NCBI GenBank assembly: GCA_021568835.1
Contig: JAKGSH010000010.1
Location: 1,736,001 to 1,800,000 of the forward strand
DNA length: 64,000 bases
Reading direction: 5' to 3'
Source of the DNA: Streptomyces sp. Tue 6430
GTDB taxonomy: Bacteria > Actinomycetota > Actinomycetes > Streptomycetales > Streptomycetaceae
Of the stretch, positions 37,941 through 45,850 are shown piece after piece (the first letter of the stretch is position 1; each line of letters starts with the position of its first letter). The position numbers and the translations under genes were made by a program. Under the pieces are notes generated by a model. The model saw only the letters and a list, made by a program, of their open reading frames with translations, was not told the origin of the DNA and searched no databases.

Positions 37941-38189
37941 GGCACCAGGGTACCGCAGGGCTTGAGCAAGCTGCGACGCGCTTGCGTATGCCTGGTCGAC
38001 ACGTACGCACCACGCCGCAACTGAACCAAGGTCAGGGATTACTTCGCGTAACAGCCACTAAGGGACATCGCCGTGATCACGTTGTCCTTTGATAACAACG
38101 CAATAACTCAAACCTCGTACCCATCGGTATGGCGCCCACTTAGAGTTCGGCATCGGGACCGCTTTCCCGAACTGCTCGGAGTTGCCCCC
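37941..38189. promoter_or_regulatory. Divergent promoter region leuS / cytochrome-like gene
   Basis: Less GC-rich than the surroundings. 38060-38150 contains an AT-rich stretch (gataacaacgcaataactca) with a GTTGT/ACAAC inverted repeat at 38080-38098. On the minus side the TACCCT box for the leuS leader lies at 37947-37952, with a GCAAGC/GCTTGC inverted repeat just upstream. No gene fits here. Confidence 0.45.
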
Positions 38190-39481
38190 ATGAACCCTCT
38201 TCGTAGTAACAGCTCGCTCCCCCGGCCGGGCCGGTCGGCCTATGGGGTGGCGTCCGCCGTCGTCCTGCTCCTCATACCCGTGGTCGTGCTGGTCGGAGGC
38301 GACCAGTTCCGCGCGTTCCTGAACTTCGGCGCGGGCGTGCTGTCCCTCGTCTCGCTCAGCTGCTCGGTGATCTGGGGCCTGGTCGCCCAGGACCGGATCT
38401 TCCTCAACACGCGCCAGCGGCTCATCGGCCAGGCCGTGCACCGGACGACGGCGGTCGCCTCGATCGCGTTCCTGCTGCTGCACATCACCACGAAGATCGC
38501 GCTGGACCACACCCAGTTCGTCGCCGCGGTCATCCCGTTCTCGCTCGGCGTCACCGGAGCCGCCGGACTGATCGGCCTCGGCTCGCTGGCCGGACTGCTG
38601 ATGATCTTCGTCGGCATCACCGGCGCGCTGCGCAGCCGGTTCGCCTCGCCCGCCCCGGTGGCCGCCCGCTGGCGGGCCATGCACATGCTGGCCTACCCGG
38701 CCTGGTGCGCCGCGCTGATCCACGGACTCTACGCGGGTCGCGCGGCCAAACCGATCTTCACCATCCTCTACAGCCTGTGCCTGCTGGGTGTCATGGCCGC
38801 CCTCGCCCTGCGCTCCGCACCGCGCCCCTTCAAGCGCCAGGTGGCCGACCGCATCGCCGCGGTCCTGGGCACCGACGAGCCGTCCGGCCGCGACGCCCTG
38901 GACGCGAGCCGGGCCCGGATGGCCGAGCCCCCGTCACTGCCGGGCTACGGGGGCCGCCCCGGCCGGGGAGCGGACACGGCCGGCTCCGGACGCGGGACGC
39001 GGCCGTCGTCGCCCCTGTTCGACACCCCCGCGCCCGAGCCGGCGAACGGCTTCGCGGCCGCCTACCGCGCCGTGTCGACGCCCCGCGCGCGGAGCAGTCG
39101 TTCGCGGCCGGCCAGACCGCGCGCATGGACCTGCCGTTCGACCTGCAGGCCACCGAGGCCGTCCCGCGCGTGGACGGCGGCGGCAGCACCTCCGGGAGCT
39201 GGCCGATACCGTCCCCGCCGCCGGTCGGCGAGGCCCCGCAGTCGGTCTACGACCCGCTCCAGGACACGGGATTCACCATCCCGGTCTATGGCAATCCGGG
39301 CACCGGCGGGTACGGCGGGAGTGATGTGTACGACACCGGTGAGACAAACACCCGGTATGACGCGTACAACCCGAACGACACGTACAACAGCGGTCCCGCC
39401 GATGAACCATCCCCCGGGGCGTCCTTCGACGCGCCGGGTTCGGGCGAACCTTGGAACACGCCTTCCGGAGGCTATAGGTGA
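38190..39481 (+). CDS. Ferric-reductase-like/cytochrome b-type membrane protein, one frameshift
   Basis: Membrane protein of 430 residues after correction. Six hydrophobic helices occupy about residues 13-225. Histidines in QAVHRTTAVASIAFLLLHIT (about 88-107) and in HMLAYPAWCAALIHGLYAG (about 160-178) could ligate heme, as in the ferric reductase-like transmembrane family. The tail (about 230-430) is Pro/Gly/Asn-rich and disordered, ending in Asn-Asp-Thr-Tyr repeats. The frame breaks at cccc 39081-39084, restored by one base (PPRAEQSF). Its TGA overlaps the next GTG (GTGA), so the two are coupled and probably form one complex. Confidence 0.8.
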
Positions 39482-41088
39482 ACGAGGCCCTGCCCGACGT
39501 CCCGGAAGTCCGCGTGGTCGGCCTTCCGCAGCTCACGTCGGGTTTCGACCTTGTCGAGAGACTCGATCTGCCCATGCACCTGAAGGTGCACGGGCCGCTC
39601 GAACCCATGGGCGGCGAGAAGCTCGCGCAGCTCTCGGAACGCATCAACCTCAAGGGCCGCGGCGGCGCGGGCTTCCCCTTCCACAAGAAGCTGCGGTCCG
39701 TCGCCGACGCGGCGATCAAGCGGGGCGTCCGGCCGGTCGTCGTCGTCAACGGCAGCGAGGACGAACCGGCCTGCCGCAAGGACACGGTCCTGATCAACCG
39801 CGCCCCGCACCTCATCCTGGACGGCGCGCTGCTGGTCGCGGAGGCACTGGGCGCCCGCACGCTCGTGGTGGCGGTCACCCGCGAATCGACCCAGCGCTCC
39901 ATGGAGGCCGCACTGGCCGAGCGCGGCCTCAGCAACGGCCGCCGCTCGGCGCTGAAGGCGTTCGTCCAGCGCAACCCGATCCGCATGGTCACCGGTGCCG
40001 CCGCGTCCGTGATCCGCTCCATCGACGGCGGCCCGGCGATCCCGCCCGGCCGCAAGGTCAGCGCCTCGCAGAACGGCGTCGGCGGCGCCCCGACCCTGCT
40101 GTCCAACGCCGAGACGTTCGCCCAGCTGGCCATCGGCGCCCGCATCGGCCCCGAGCGCTACGGCAACACCGGCCTGTACGACGAGCCGGGCACCGTCATG
40201 CTGACGGTCTCCGGCGCGGTCGCCCGCCCGATGGTGATCGAGGTCCCCACGGGCGTCCCGCTGCGCTACGTCCTCCAGCTGGCCGGCGCCCCGCCGGTCC
40301 CGCAGGGCGTGCTGACCGGTGGTTACCACGGCAAGTGGATCGACGCCGCGACGGTCAACGAGGCGATCGTCTCGCGCAACTCCCTGGACGCGGTGGGCGG
40401 CGCGCTCGGCGCCGGCGCGATCCTGCCGATCAGCCAGGAGACCTGCCCCCTGGGCGAGTCGCTGCGCGTGGCCCAGTGGCTGGCCGAGGAGAGCGCGGGA
40501 CAGTGCGGCCCCTGCTACCTCGGTCTGCCGGCCGCCGCCCGCGGCCTGGAGGACATCATCAACGGCGGGGGCCCGGCCGCCCTGGAGGCGCTCAAGCAGG
40601 TCGCCAAGAACGTCAAGCGGCGCGGTGCCTGCTCGCACCCGGACGGCTCCGCGATGTTCCTGGAGTCGACCATCAAGGCGTTCACGGACGACCTCGCGGC
40701 CCACGTCCTCGGCAACGGCTGCGGACGGCCCGTGGAGGGCGTTCTGCCGCTCTTCGAGGGCGGCATGGCCCCCGCGGGCATCTCGGCCGGCGGAGCGCCC
40801 GAGGACGACGGCGACAGCCGTCAGAAGATCTTCGTGGACTGGACCCTGTGCCGCGGTCACGGACTGTGCGCGGACATCCTTCCGGAGGTCTTCCAGCTCG
40901 GCGCCGACGGCTTCCCGACGGTCGCGCAGGCCAAGGTGCCGCGTTACGCGGAGGCGAAGGCGCTGCGCGCGGTGCGCCGCTGCCCGGCGCTCGCCCTGCG
41001 CATCGAGGAGGACACGCGCGCGAAGGAGCCTTCCCGCAACCTTCCGGTCCTCTCCCAGGGCCGCGGCCGCCGCGCCCTGGGCCGCTGA
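39478..41088 (+). CDS. Nqo1/NuoF-like flavoprotein fused to a [3Fe-4S] ferredoxin
   Basis: Electron-transfer protein of 536 residues. FMN/NADH-binding Nqo1-like domain with GRGGAGFPFHKKL near residue 60 and NGSEDEPAC near 95, then an SLBB segment (about 240-280), then the 4Fe-4S region with GQCGPCYLG (about 342) and the later Cys in RRGACSHP. After a linker, a C-terminal ferredoxin (about 450-520) shows CRGHGLC and RRCPALAL. The His in place of the second Cys marks a [3Fe-4S] type. GTG at 39478 after ribosome site GGAGG. It should move electrons between NAD(P)H or ferredoxin and the membrane partner. It is not part of a nuo operon. Confidence 0.85.
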   Translation: MNEALPDVPEVRVVGLPQLTSGFDLVERLDLPMHLKVHGPLEPMGGEKLAQLSERINLKGRGGAGFPFHKKLRSVADAAIKRGVRPVVVVNGSEDEPACRKDTVLINRAPHLILDGALLVAEALGARTLVVAVTRESTQRSMEAALAERGLSNGRRSALKAFVQRNPIRMVTGAAASVIRSIDGGPAIPPGRKVSASQNGVGGAPTLLSNAETFAQLAIGARIGPERYGNTGLYDEPGTVMLTVSGAVARPMVIEVPTGVPLRYVLQLAGAPPVPQGVLTGGYHGKWIDAATVNEAIVSRNSLDAVGGALGAGAILPISQETCPLGESLRVAQWLAEESAGQCGPCYLGLPAAARGLEDIINGGGPAALEALKQVAKNVKRRGACSHPDGSAMFLESTIKAFTDDLAAHVLGNGCGRPVEGVLPLFEGGMAPAGISAGGAPEDDGDSRQKIFVDWTLCRGHGLCADILPEVFQLGADGFPTVAQAKVPRYAEAKALRAVRRCPALALRIEEDTRAKEPSRNLPVLSQGRGRRALGR

Positions 41089-41195
41089 CCGGCACGGTGC
41101 GCCCGTCGCCGCGGCGGCGCCGAGAGGGGCCGCCCGGCGGAGCGCGGCCCCCGGCCCGTTTCTCGTCGCACGCGCGCGTGCGAACACGAAAAAGG

Positions 41196-41229
41196 ATCCC
41201 GCCGGTTCTTCCGATCCGGCGGGATCCGT
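41196..41229 (-). terminator. Terminator downstream of tRNA-Ala copy 1
   Basis: GGATCCCGCCGG (41196-41207) pairs perfectly with 41218-41229 around a 10-base loop. On the minus strand it is followed by TTTTT, three bases after the tRNA 3' end. It can also end the ferredoxin-flavoprotein transcript on the plus strand. Confidence 0.9.
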
Positions 41230-41231
41230 TG

Positions 41232-41304
41232 TGGAGCTAAGGAGAATTGAACTCCTGACCTCCTGCATGCCATGCAGGCGCTCTACCAACTGAGCTATAG
41301 CCCC
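41232..41304 (-). tRNA. tRNA-Ala (anticodon GGC), copy 1
   Basis: A 73-base cloverleaf: acceptor GGGGCTA with TAGCTCC plus discriminator A; D-arm with AGCTCAGTTGGTAGAGC; anticodon stem CCTGC/GCAGG with loop ATGGCAT (GGC); T-arm GAGTTCAATTC. The CCA is not encoded. Identical to the copy at 44429-44501. Confidence 0.97.
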
Positions 41305-41421
41305 TTGCTTTGTCCGCCGGGCTTCCCTGGCGGCGACGCCAACATTACACGCTCCAGGGGGTGCACCACCAAATCGTTTCCGTTACGCCCGCCTCGGTCC
41401 GGTTCGGGCAGGAATGTCGCT

Positions 41422-41655
41422 TCAGGCGGTGACGAACGAATAGAACCGCTTGAGGGTGCAGTGCTCCTCGAGGAGTCGGCCGTAGATCGGCTCGCCCTCC
41501 AGCTCCCGGTAGGTCTCGATCGGGTCGCCTTTTATGATCAGCGCCCGCGCGCATTCCTCGCACCAGTACTGGTAGTCGGGGTTGACCGGCTCCATGTCGC
41601 GGACGATCGGGGTGCCACTGCCGCACCAGTCGCACTTCCGCCTGTGTGCACCCAT
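41422..41655 (-). CDS. Small zinc-ribbon conserved protein
   Basis: A 77-residue protein with two CxxC knuckles (CDWC near residue 8, CEEC near 32), followed by a helical tail (IETYRELEGEPIYGRLLEEH). The zinc-ribbon form suggests nucleic acid or protein binding. ATG at 41655, three bases after the stop of the other small zinc-ribbon gene, so they form a two-gene unit. Function unknown; conserved in Streptomyces as far as I recall. Confidence 0.8.
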   Translation of the reverse strand: MGAHRRKCDWCGSGTPIVRDMEPVNPDYQYWCEECARALIIKGDPIETYRELEGEPIYGRLLEEHCTLKRFYSFVTA

Positions 41656-41658
41656 CGA

Positions 41659-41832
41659 TCAGCTCCAGCTGTGGCCGCAGGCCGTGCACACGTAGGAGAT
41701 CCCGCCGTTGTCACCGAGGACTTGCGCCACGAACGCCGAACCGCAGGAAGGGCAGCTGAGCCGGGTGGCCGTGCCCCGTGTCACCGCTGCTCCAAAGAGG
41801 TGGCCGCCCTCTCCGAGGATGCTCGCAGGCAT
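41659..41832 (-). CDS. 57-residue zinc-ribbon protein
   Basis: Reads MPASILGEGGHLFGAA at the start and carries CPSCGS (about residue 27) and CTACGH (about 50), a classic four-cysteine zinc ribbon of the rubredoxin/TFIIS type. It ends HSWS. ATG at 41832, stop at 41659-41661. Small, but unambiguous in codon use and motif. Co-directional and nearly contiguous with the 77-residue zinc-ribbon gene. Role unknown. Confidence 0.78.
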   Translation of the reverse strand: MPASILGEGGHLFGAAVTRGTATRLSCPSCGSAFVAQVLGDNGGISYVCTACGHSWS

Positions 41833-41901
41833 CGCAAATCCCTCCCGTCGGGCCGCGCCCCCTTCCGGCCGTTTGATTCTGCCACGGCCGGGCCGATACG
41901 G

Positions 41902-43369
41902 TCAGCGACGCCTCAGTACCAGTCCGGACACGGCGCCCAGCGCGGCCGTCACGGCGAGCGCGGACATGCATGTGAGCAGCGCTTGCGAAGAGGTATACGC
42001 CGCCGCGCCCCCGAGTGACTCAAGCCGGTCGAGGAAGAGTGCGCCGAAGGCCGCGACCCGGCGAGCTGCCCGAGCTGCGTGACCGTGGCGAGCAGCCCAC
42101 TGGCATCCGCCGCGTCCTCGGGGCGTACGGCGGCCAGGGCCCGGGTGAGCGTGGGGCTGAACGCCAGTGCGAGCCCCACTCCCACTCCGGCGTACGCCGG
42201 ATACAGCCACACGCCCCCGTGGCCACCGCCCCTGAAGGCCAGGCCCACCGCGGCCATGGAGACGGCCGTGAGCGCGAACCCGGCCGGGGCGAGCGCCCGT
42301 TGCCAGGCCGCGGGCCACCTGCGCCAGGTCAGCCCGACCGCGCCGAAGACCACCGCGGTCGGCGCGAACGTCAGACCGGCGCGCAGCGCGCTGTATCCCA
42401 GGCCCTCCTGGACGTGCAGGGTGAGGACGAACAGGAAGCCGCCGTTGACCGCCATGACGGCCGCGATGCGCAGCACGGCGAGCCCCATGCCGGGGTGGCG
42501 CAGCACGCGGGGCGCGATCAGCGGGGTACCGCCGCGCCGGGCGAGCCGGGACTCGTAGCCGCAGAACACGGCAAGCAGGAGCGCGCCGACGGCCGGCGAG
42601 AGCAGGGACCACGACGGCCAGCCCTCCTCCTGGCCGAGCACGAGCGGCACGGCGACCAGGGAGACGGCCGCGCCGAGCAGCACCAGGCCGGGCAGGTCCA
42701 GGCCGCGGGCCCGCTCCGGCCACGTCCCGGTGCCGCGCGGCAGGACCCGCCCGCCGACGGCCAGCAGGAAGAGGCCCACCGGCACGTTGACCAGGAACAC
42801 CGGCCGCCAGCCGGTGCCCAGCAGGTCGGCGCTGACCAGCACGCCGCCGACGACCTGCCCGGCCGCCGCGCCGACGGCGAGGACCGCCGCGTACGCGCCG
42901 AGCGCCCGGACGCGGGCCTCGCCGGTGAAGGCGCGCTGGATCAGGCTCAGCACCTGAGGGATCATCACCGCCGACCCGGCACCCTGCACCAGCCGGAACA
43001 CGATGAGTTCGGTGCTGCCCCCGCCAGTCCGCAGGCCAGCGAGGCGGCGGTGAACAGGGCCAGCCCGGCGAGATGGACCCGTCCGTGACCGAACCGGTCG
43101 CCGAGCCGTGCGCCGGTGATCAGCAGCACGGAGTAGGTGATGGCGTAGCCGGCCACGACCAGTTGGAGGTCGGCCCCGGAGGCGTTCAGGTCGGAACCGA
43201 TCGCGGGGGCCGCGACGTTCACGATGAAGACGTCCAGCAGTGCCATGAACTGGGCGGTGAGCACGACCGCGAGCAGGCGCCGGCCCCGATTGTCGGTGCC
43301 GGGGTCTTTACTGGTGACAGGAGTGGGAGCGGGCACGGAATCCGGGCTCGTCCGGGGTGAGGTCGTCAT
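41902..43369 (-). CDS. MFS drug transporter (DHA2/EmrB-QacA type), two frameshifts
   Basis: Polytopic exporter of 489 residues after correction, with about 14 helices. LDVFIVNVAAPAIGSDL (helix 1, about residue 40) and GARLGDRFGHGRV (motif A, about 80) are the 14-helix family hallmarks. LVQGAGSAVMIPQVLSLIQ (about 115) matches motif C-adjacent signatures. Breaks at ccccc 43018-43022 and ccc 42057-42059 are each cured by one base. ATG at 43369. It is divergent from an XRE/MmyB-type regulator with 94 bases between, the usual arrangement for a regulator and its efflux target. Confidence 0.87.
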
Positions 43370-43463
43370 GCCGTCGAGCCTGACGCGGCGTCGGTACGGG
43401 TGCCGAGAGTCCGCTGGTGCTGGTACCGACAGCACCCGGCAGGGGAGGAACGGGGGATCGACG

Positions 43464-44357
43464 ATGACGGACGTGACGACGGCGACGAGGAGGACCGCGG
43501 ACCCGCGGGCCGGGTCCGCGCAGCGACGCCGGCCGGAGCTGGCGGCCTTCCTGCGCAGCAGGCGGGCCCGGGTGACACCGGCCGACGTCGGCATGCCACC
43601 CGGCCCGCGGCGCCGTACGCCGGGGCTGCGGCGGGAGGAGGTGGCGCAGCTCTCGGGCGTGGGCGTCACCTGGTACACCTGGCTGGAGCAGGGCCGGCCG
43701 ATCAACGCGTCGGCCCAGGTGCTGGACGCGGTGGCGCGCACCCTGCGGCTGGACCCGCCGGAGCGGGAGCACCTCTACCACCTGGCGGAGGTGCCGTACG
43801 TGCCGACGCCGGAGGCGCTCGCGCGGAGCGTGGGGCCGGATGTCCAGGGCATCATCGACGCCCTCGTGCCCCGGCCCGCGGTGGTCTACAACTCGCGCTA
43901 CGACATCCTGGCCGCCAACGCCGTGTACGAGGACCTGTTCCTGACCCCGCCACGGGCGTCGGCCGGGACGCCGGCCAACGCGCTGCGGGCGCTGTTCACG
44001 GTGGACGAGGAGGACTGCCCGCTGCTGTTCCGGGAGACGGAGCTGCCGGTGATGGTGGCGACCCTGCGAGCGTCGTACGGCCTGCATGCCGGGGAGCCCG
44101 CCTGGGAGGACTTCATACGCGCGCTGTCGGCGGCGAGCCCGCTGTTCGCACGGTTGTGGGAGTCCGGGGACGTGGCGGAGCCGGGCCGTCGCGTGAAGGT
44201 CTTCCGGCACCCCGCGGTGGGCGAGCTGCGGATGACGTCCATGTCGCTGTCGATCGACGGGATGCCGGAGTGCCGCATCGTGGTCTACACACCGGAGGAC
44301 GAGGAGACAGCGCGGCGGACGGAGGCACTGCGGACGGAAACGCTGCGCGGGCAATGA
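43464..44357 (+). CDS. XRE-family regulator with MmyB-like ligand-binding domain
   Basis: A 297-residue regulator: helix-turn-helix at about residues 20-95 (RTPGLRREEVAQLSGVGVTWYTWLEQGR, with the conserved GLRREEVA), then a MmyB-like PAS-related sensor domain (about 110-285; YDILAANAVYEDLF and later HPAVGELRMTSMSLSIDG). Probably senses a small ligand and controls the divergent MFS gene and itself. ATG at 43464 with GGGGGA upstream. Confidence 0.88.
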   Translation: MTDVTTATRRTADPRAGSAQRRRPELAAFLRSRRARVTPADVGMPPGPRRRTPGLRREEVAQLSGVGVTWYTWLEQGRPINASAQVLDAVARTLRLDPPEREHLYHLAEVPYVPTPEALARSVGPDVQGIIDALVPRPAVVYNSRYDILAANAVYEDLFLTPPRASAGTPANALRALFTVDEEDCPLLFRETELPVMVATLRASYGLHAGEPAWEDFIRALSAASPLFARLWESGDVAEPGRRVKVFRHPAVGELRMTSMSLSIDGMPECRIVVYTPEDEETARRTEALRTETLRGQ

Positions 44358-44360
44358 AAA

Positions 44361-44384
44361 ATCCCGCCCCCTGAGGGGCGGGAT
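44361..44384 (-). terminator. Terminator downstream of tRNA-Ala copy 2
   Basis: ATCCCGCCCC (44361-44370) pairs with 44375-44384 around the tetraloop CTGA. On the minus strand it ends GGGATTTTTCATT. It also lies just past the regulator stop, so it acts on both strands. Confidence 0.88.
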
Positions 44385-44428
44385 CTTCCCGAAACCGATC
44401 TTTGACAACTCCACAGAGTGTCGATCAG

Positions 44429-44501
44429 TGGAGCTAAGGAGAATTGAACTCCTGACCTCCTGCATGCCATGCAGGCGCTCTACCAACTGAGCTATAGCCC
44501 C
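44429..44501 (-). tRNA. tRNA-Ala (anticodon GGC), copy 2
   Basis: The same 73 bases as copy 1 at 41232-41304 over the full length, with anticodon loop ATGGCAT. Same orientation as copy 1; followed by its own terminator. Confidence 0.97.
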
Positions 44502-44594
44502 TTGCGTTCTTCCCGCTCGGCGGGGCGAACAAGAAGAACTTTAGCCTGCGACCTGCCGGAAAGTGAAATCCGGGTCCGGTCCGCCCCGAGGTGC

Positions 44595-45281
44595 TCAGTC
44601 GTCGTCGCCGAGGACCGGCTCCGGCAGGGTGCCGGCGTTGTGCTCGAGGAGCCGCCAGCCTCGGGCGCCCTCGCCGAGGACGGACCAGCAGCAGTTGGAG
44701 AGGCCGCCGAGGCTCTCCCAGTCATGCGCCTCCAGGCCGAGCAGGCGACCGATCGTGGTGCGGATCGTGCCGCCGTGGCTGACGACGACGAGCGTGCCGT
44801 CCTCGGGCAGCTTCTCGGCGTGCCGCAGGACGACGGGGGCGGAGCGGTCGGCCACCTCCGTCTCCAGTTCGCCGCCGCCGCGGCGGACGGGCTCGCCGAG
44901 CTTCCACGCGGTGTACTCGTCACCGAACCGGGAGACGATCTCCTCGTGCGTCAGGCCCTGCCAGACGCCCGCGTACGTCTCGCGCAGGGCCTCGTCGTGG
45001 GTCACCTCGAGGCCGGTGAGCGCGGCCAGCTCGGCGGCCGTGTTCGCGGCCCGCTGGAGGTCCGAGGCGATGATCGCGTCGGGCTTGAGGGAGGCCAGGA
45101 GCCTGGCGGACCGGCGGGCCTGGGCCACGCCGGTCTCGGTCAGCGGGACGTCCGTGGTGCCCTGGAAGCGGCGTTCCACGTTCCACAGGGTCTGGCCGTG
45201 CCGCCAGAGGATGACGCGCCGACCGCGGCCCGGTGCCCGGCCGGCCGCGGCCGCGGTCTCGGCACCGGGTGGGGTCGTCAC
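44595..45281 (-). CDS. Histidine phosphatase family protein (phosphoglycerate mutase-like)
   Basis: A 228-residue phosphatase with the RHG motif LWRHGQT (about residue 28), SDLQRAANTA near 75 and the second catalytic His in VVSHGGTIR near 168. GTG start at 45281 overlaps the rsfS stop (GTGA). Substrate unknown; cofactor-independent phosphatase rather than glycolytic mutase is likely from the length. Confidence 0.9.
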   Translation of the reverse strand: MTTPPGAETAAAAGRAPGRGRRVILWRHGQTLWNVERRFQGTTDVPLTETGVAQARRSARLLASLKPDAIIASDLQRAANTAAELAALTGLEVTHDEALRETYAGVWQGLTHEEIVSRFGDEYTAWKLGEPVRRGGGELETEVADRSAPVVLRHAEKLPEDGTLVVVSHGGTIRTTIGRLLGLEAHDWESLGGLSNCCWSVLGEGARGWRLLEHNAGTLPEPVLGDDD

Positions 45282-45721
45282 CAGTCACCCCCGGGCTCGG
45301 CGGCGTCCTGGGCCGCCTGCAGTTCGGCGTGCTCCTGGGCCTTGCCCCGGGTCGCCACGGCGTCGGCGGGCAGGTCCAGCTCGGGGCAGTCCTTCCACAG
45401 CCGCTCCAGGGCGTAGAAGACGCGCTCCTCGCTGTGCTGGACGTGGACGACGATGTCGACGTAGTCGAGCAGGACCCAGCGGGCCTCGCGGTCTCCCTCG
45501 CGGCGGACCGGCTTGGCGCCGAGTTCCTTCTGCAGGCGCTCCTCGATCTCGTCGACGATCGACTTGACCTGGCGGTCGTTGGGAGCGGAGGCCAGCAGGA
45601 AGGCGTCCGTGATCGACAGCACGTCGCTGACGTCGTAGGCGATGATGTCGTGCGCGAGCTTGTCGGCGGCCGCCTGGGCGGCGGTCCGGATGAGCTCGAT
45701 GGAGCGGTCTGTGGCGGTCAC
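45278..45721 (-). CDS. rsfS: Ribosome silencing factor RsfS
   Basis: A 147-residue protein of the RsfS/Iojap family that binds uL14 and blocks 30S-50S joining in starvation. SITDAFLLASAPNDRQVKSIVDEIEERL (about residues 34-62) and WVLLDYVDIVVHVQ (about 83-96) are diagnostic. GTG start at 45721. Co-transcribed with the histidine phosphatase, and in the nadD/LCP run. Confidence 0.94.
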   Translation of the reverse strand: MTATDRSIELIRTAAQAAADKLAHDIIAYDVSDVLSITDAFLLASAPNDRQVKSIVDEIEERLQKELGAKPVRREGDREARWVLLDYVDIVVHVQHSEERVFYALERLWKDCPELDLPADAVATRGKAQEHAELQAAQDAAEPGGDW

Positions 45722-45850
45722 TGCGTGGCTTTCCGTCGGCGGTCGTTTGACCTCAAGGGTCTCACGGCCGCCGACGGCGCCCCACGTGAATACACCCGGC
45801 CCCGCGCGACCGGGGGCCGCTTTCGTGGCGGGCCCCCGGTTCCGGCCCGG

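Noticed and set aside
37778..38029. N-terminal extension of leuS
   Set aside because: It runs through the leader and terminator and lacks a ribosome site; standard length fits the ATG at 37777.
37778..38029. T-box riboswitch for leuS
   Set aside because: No T-box core or specifier loop found; the leader peptide with Leu codons explains the region better.
41232..44501. Integrated mobile element at tRNA-Ala
   Set aside because: No integrase, excisionase or transposase and no att-like partial tRNA; the second copy is complete.
44595..45281. Glycolytic phosphoglycerate mutase
   Set aside because: Sequence is of the broader histidine phosphatase group and clusters with rsfS; no mutase-specific features seen.
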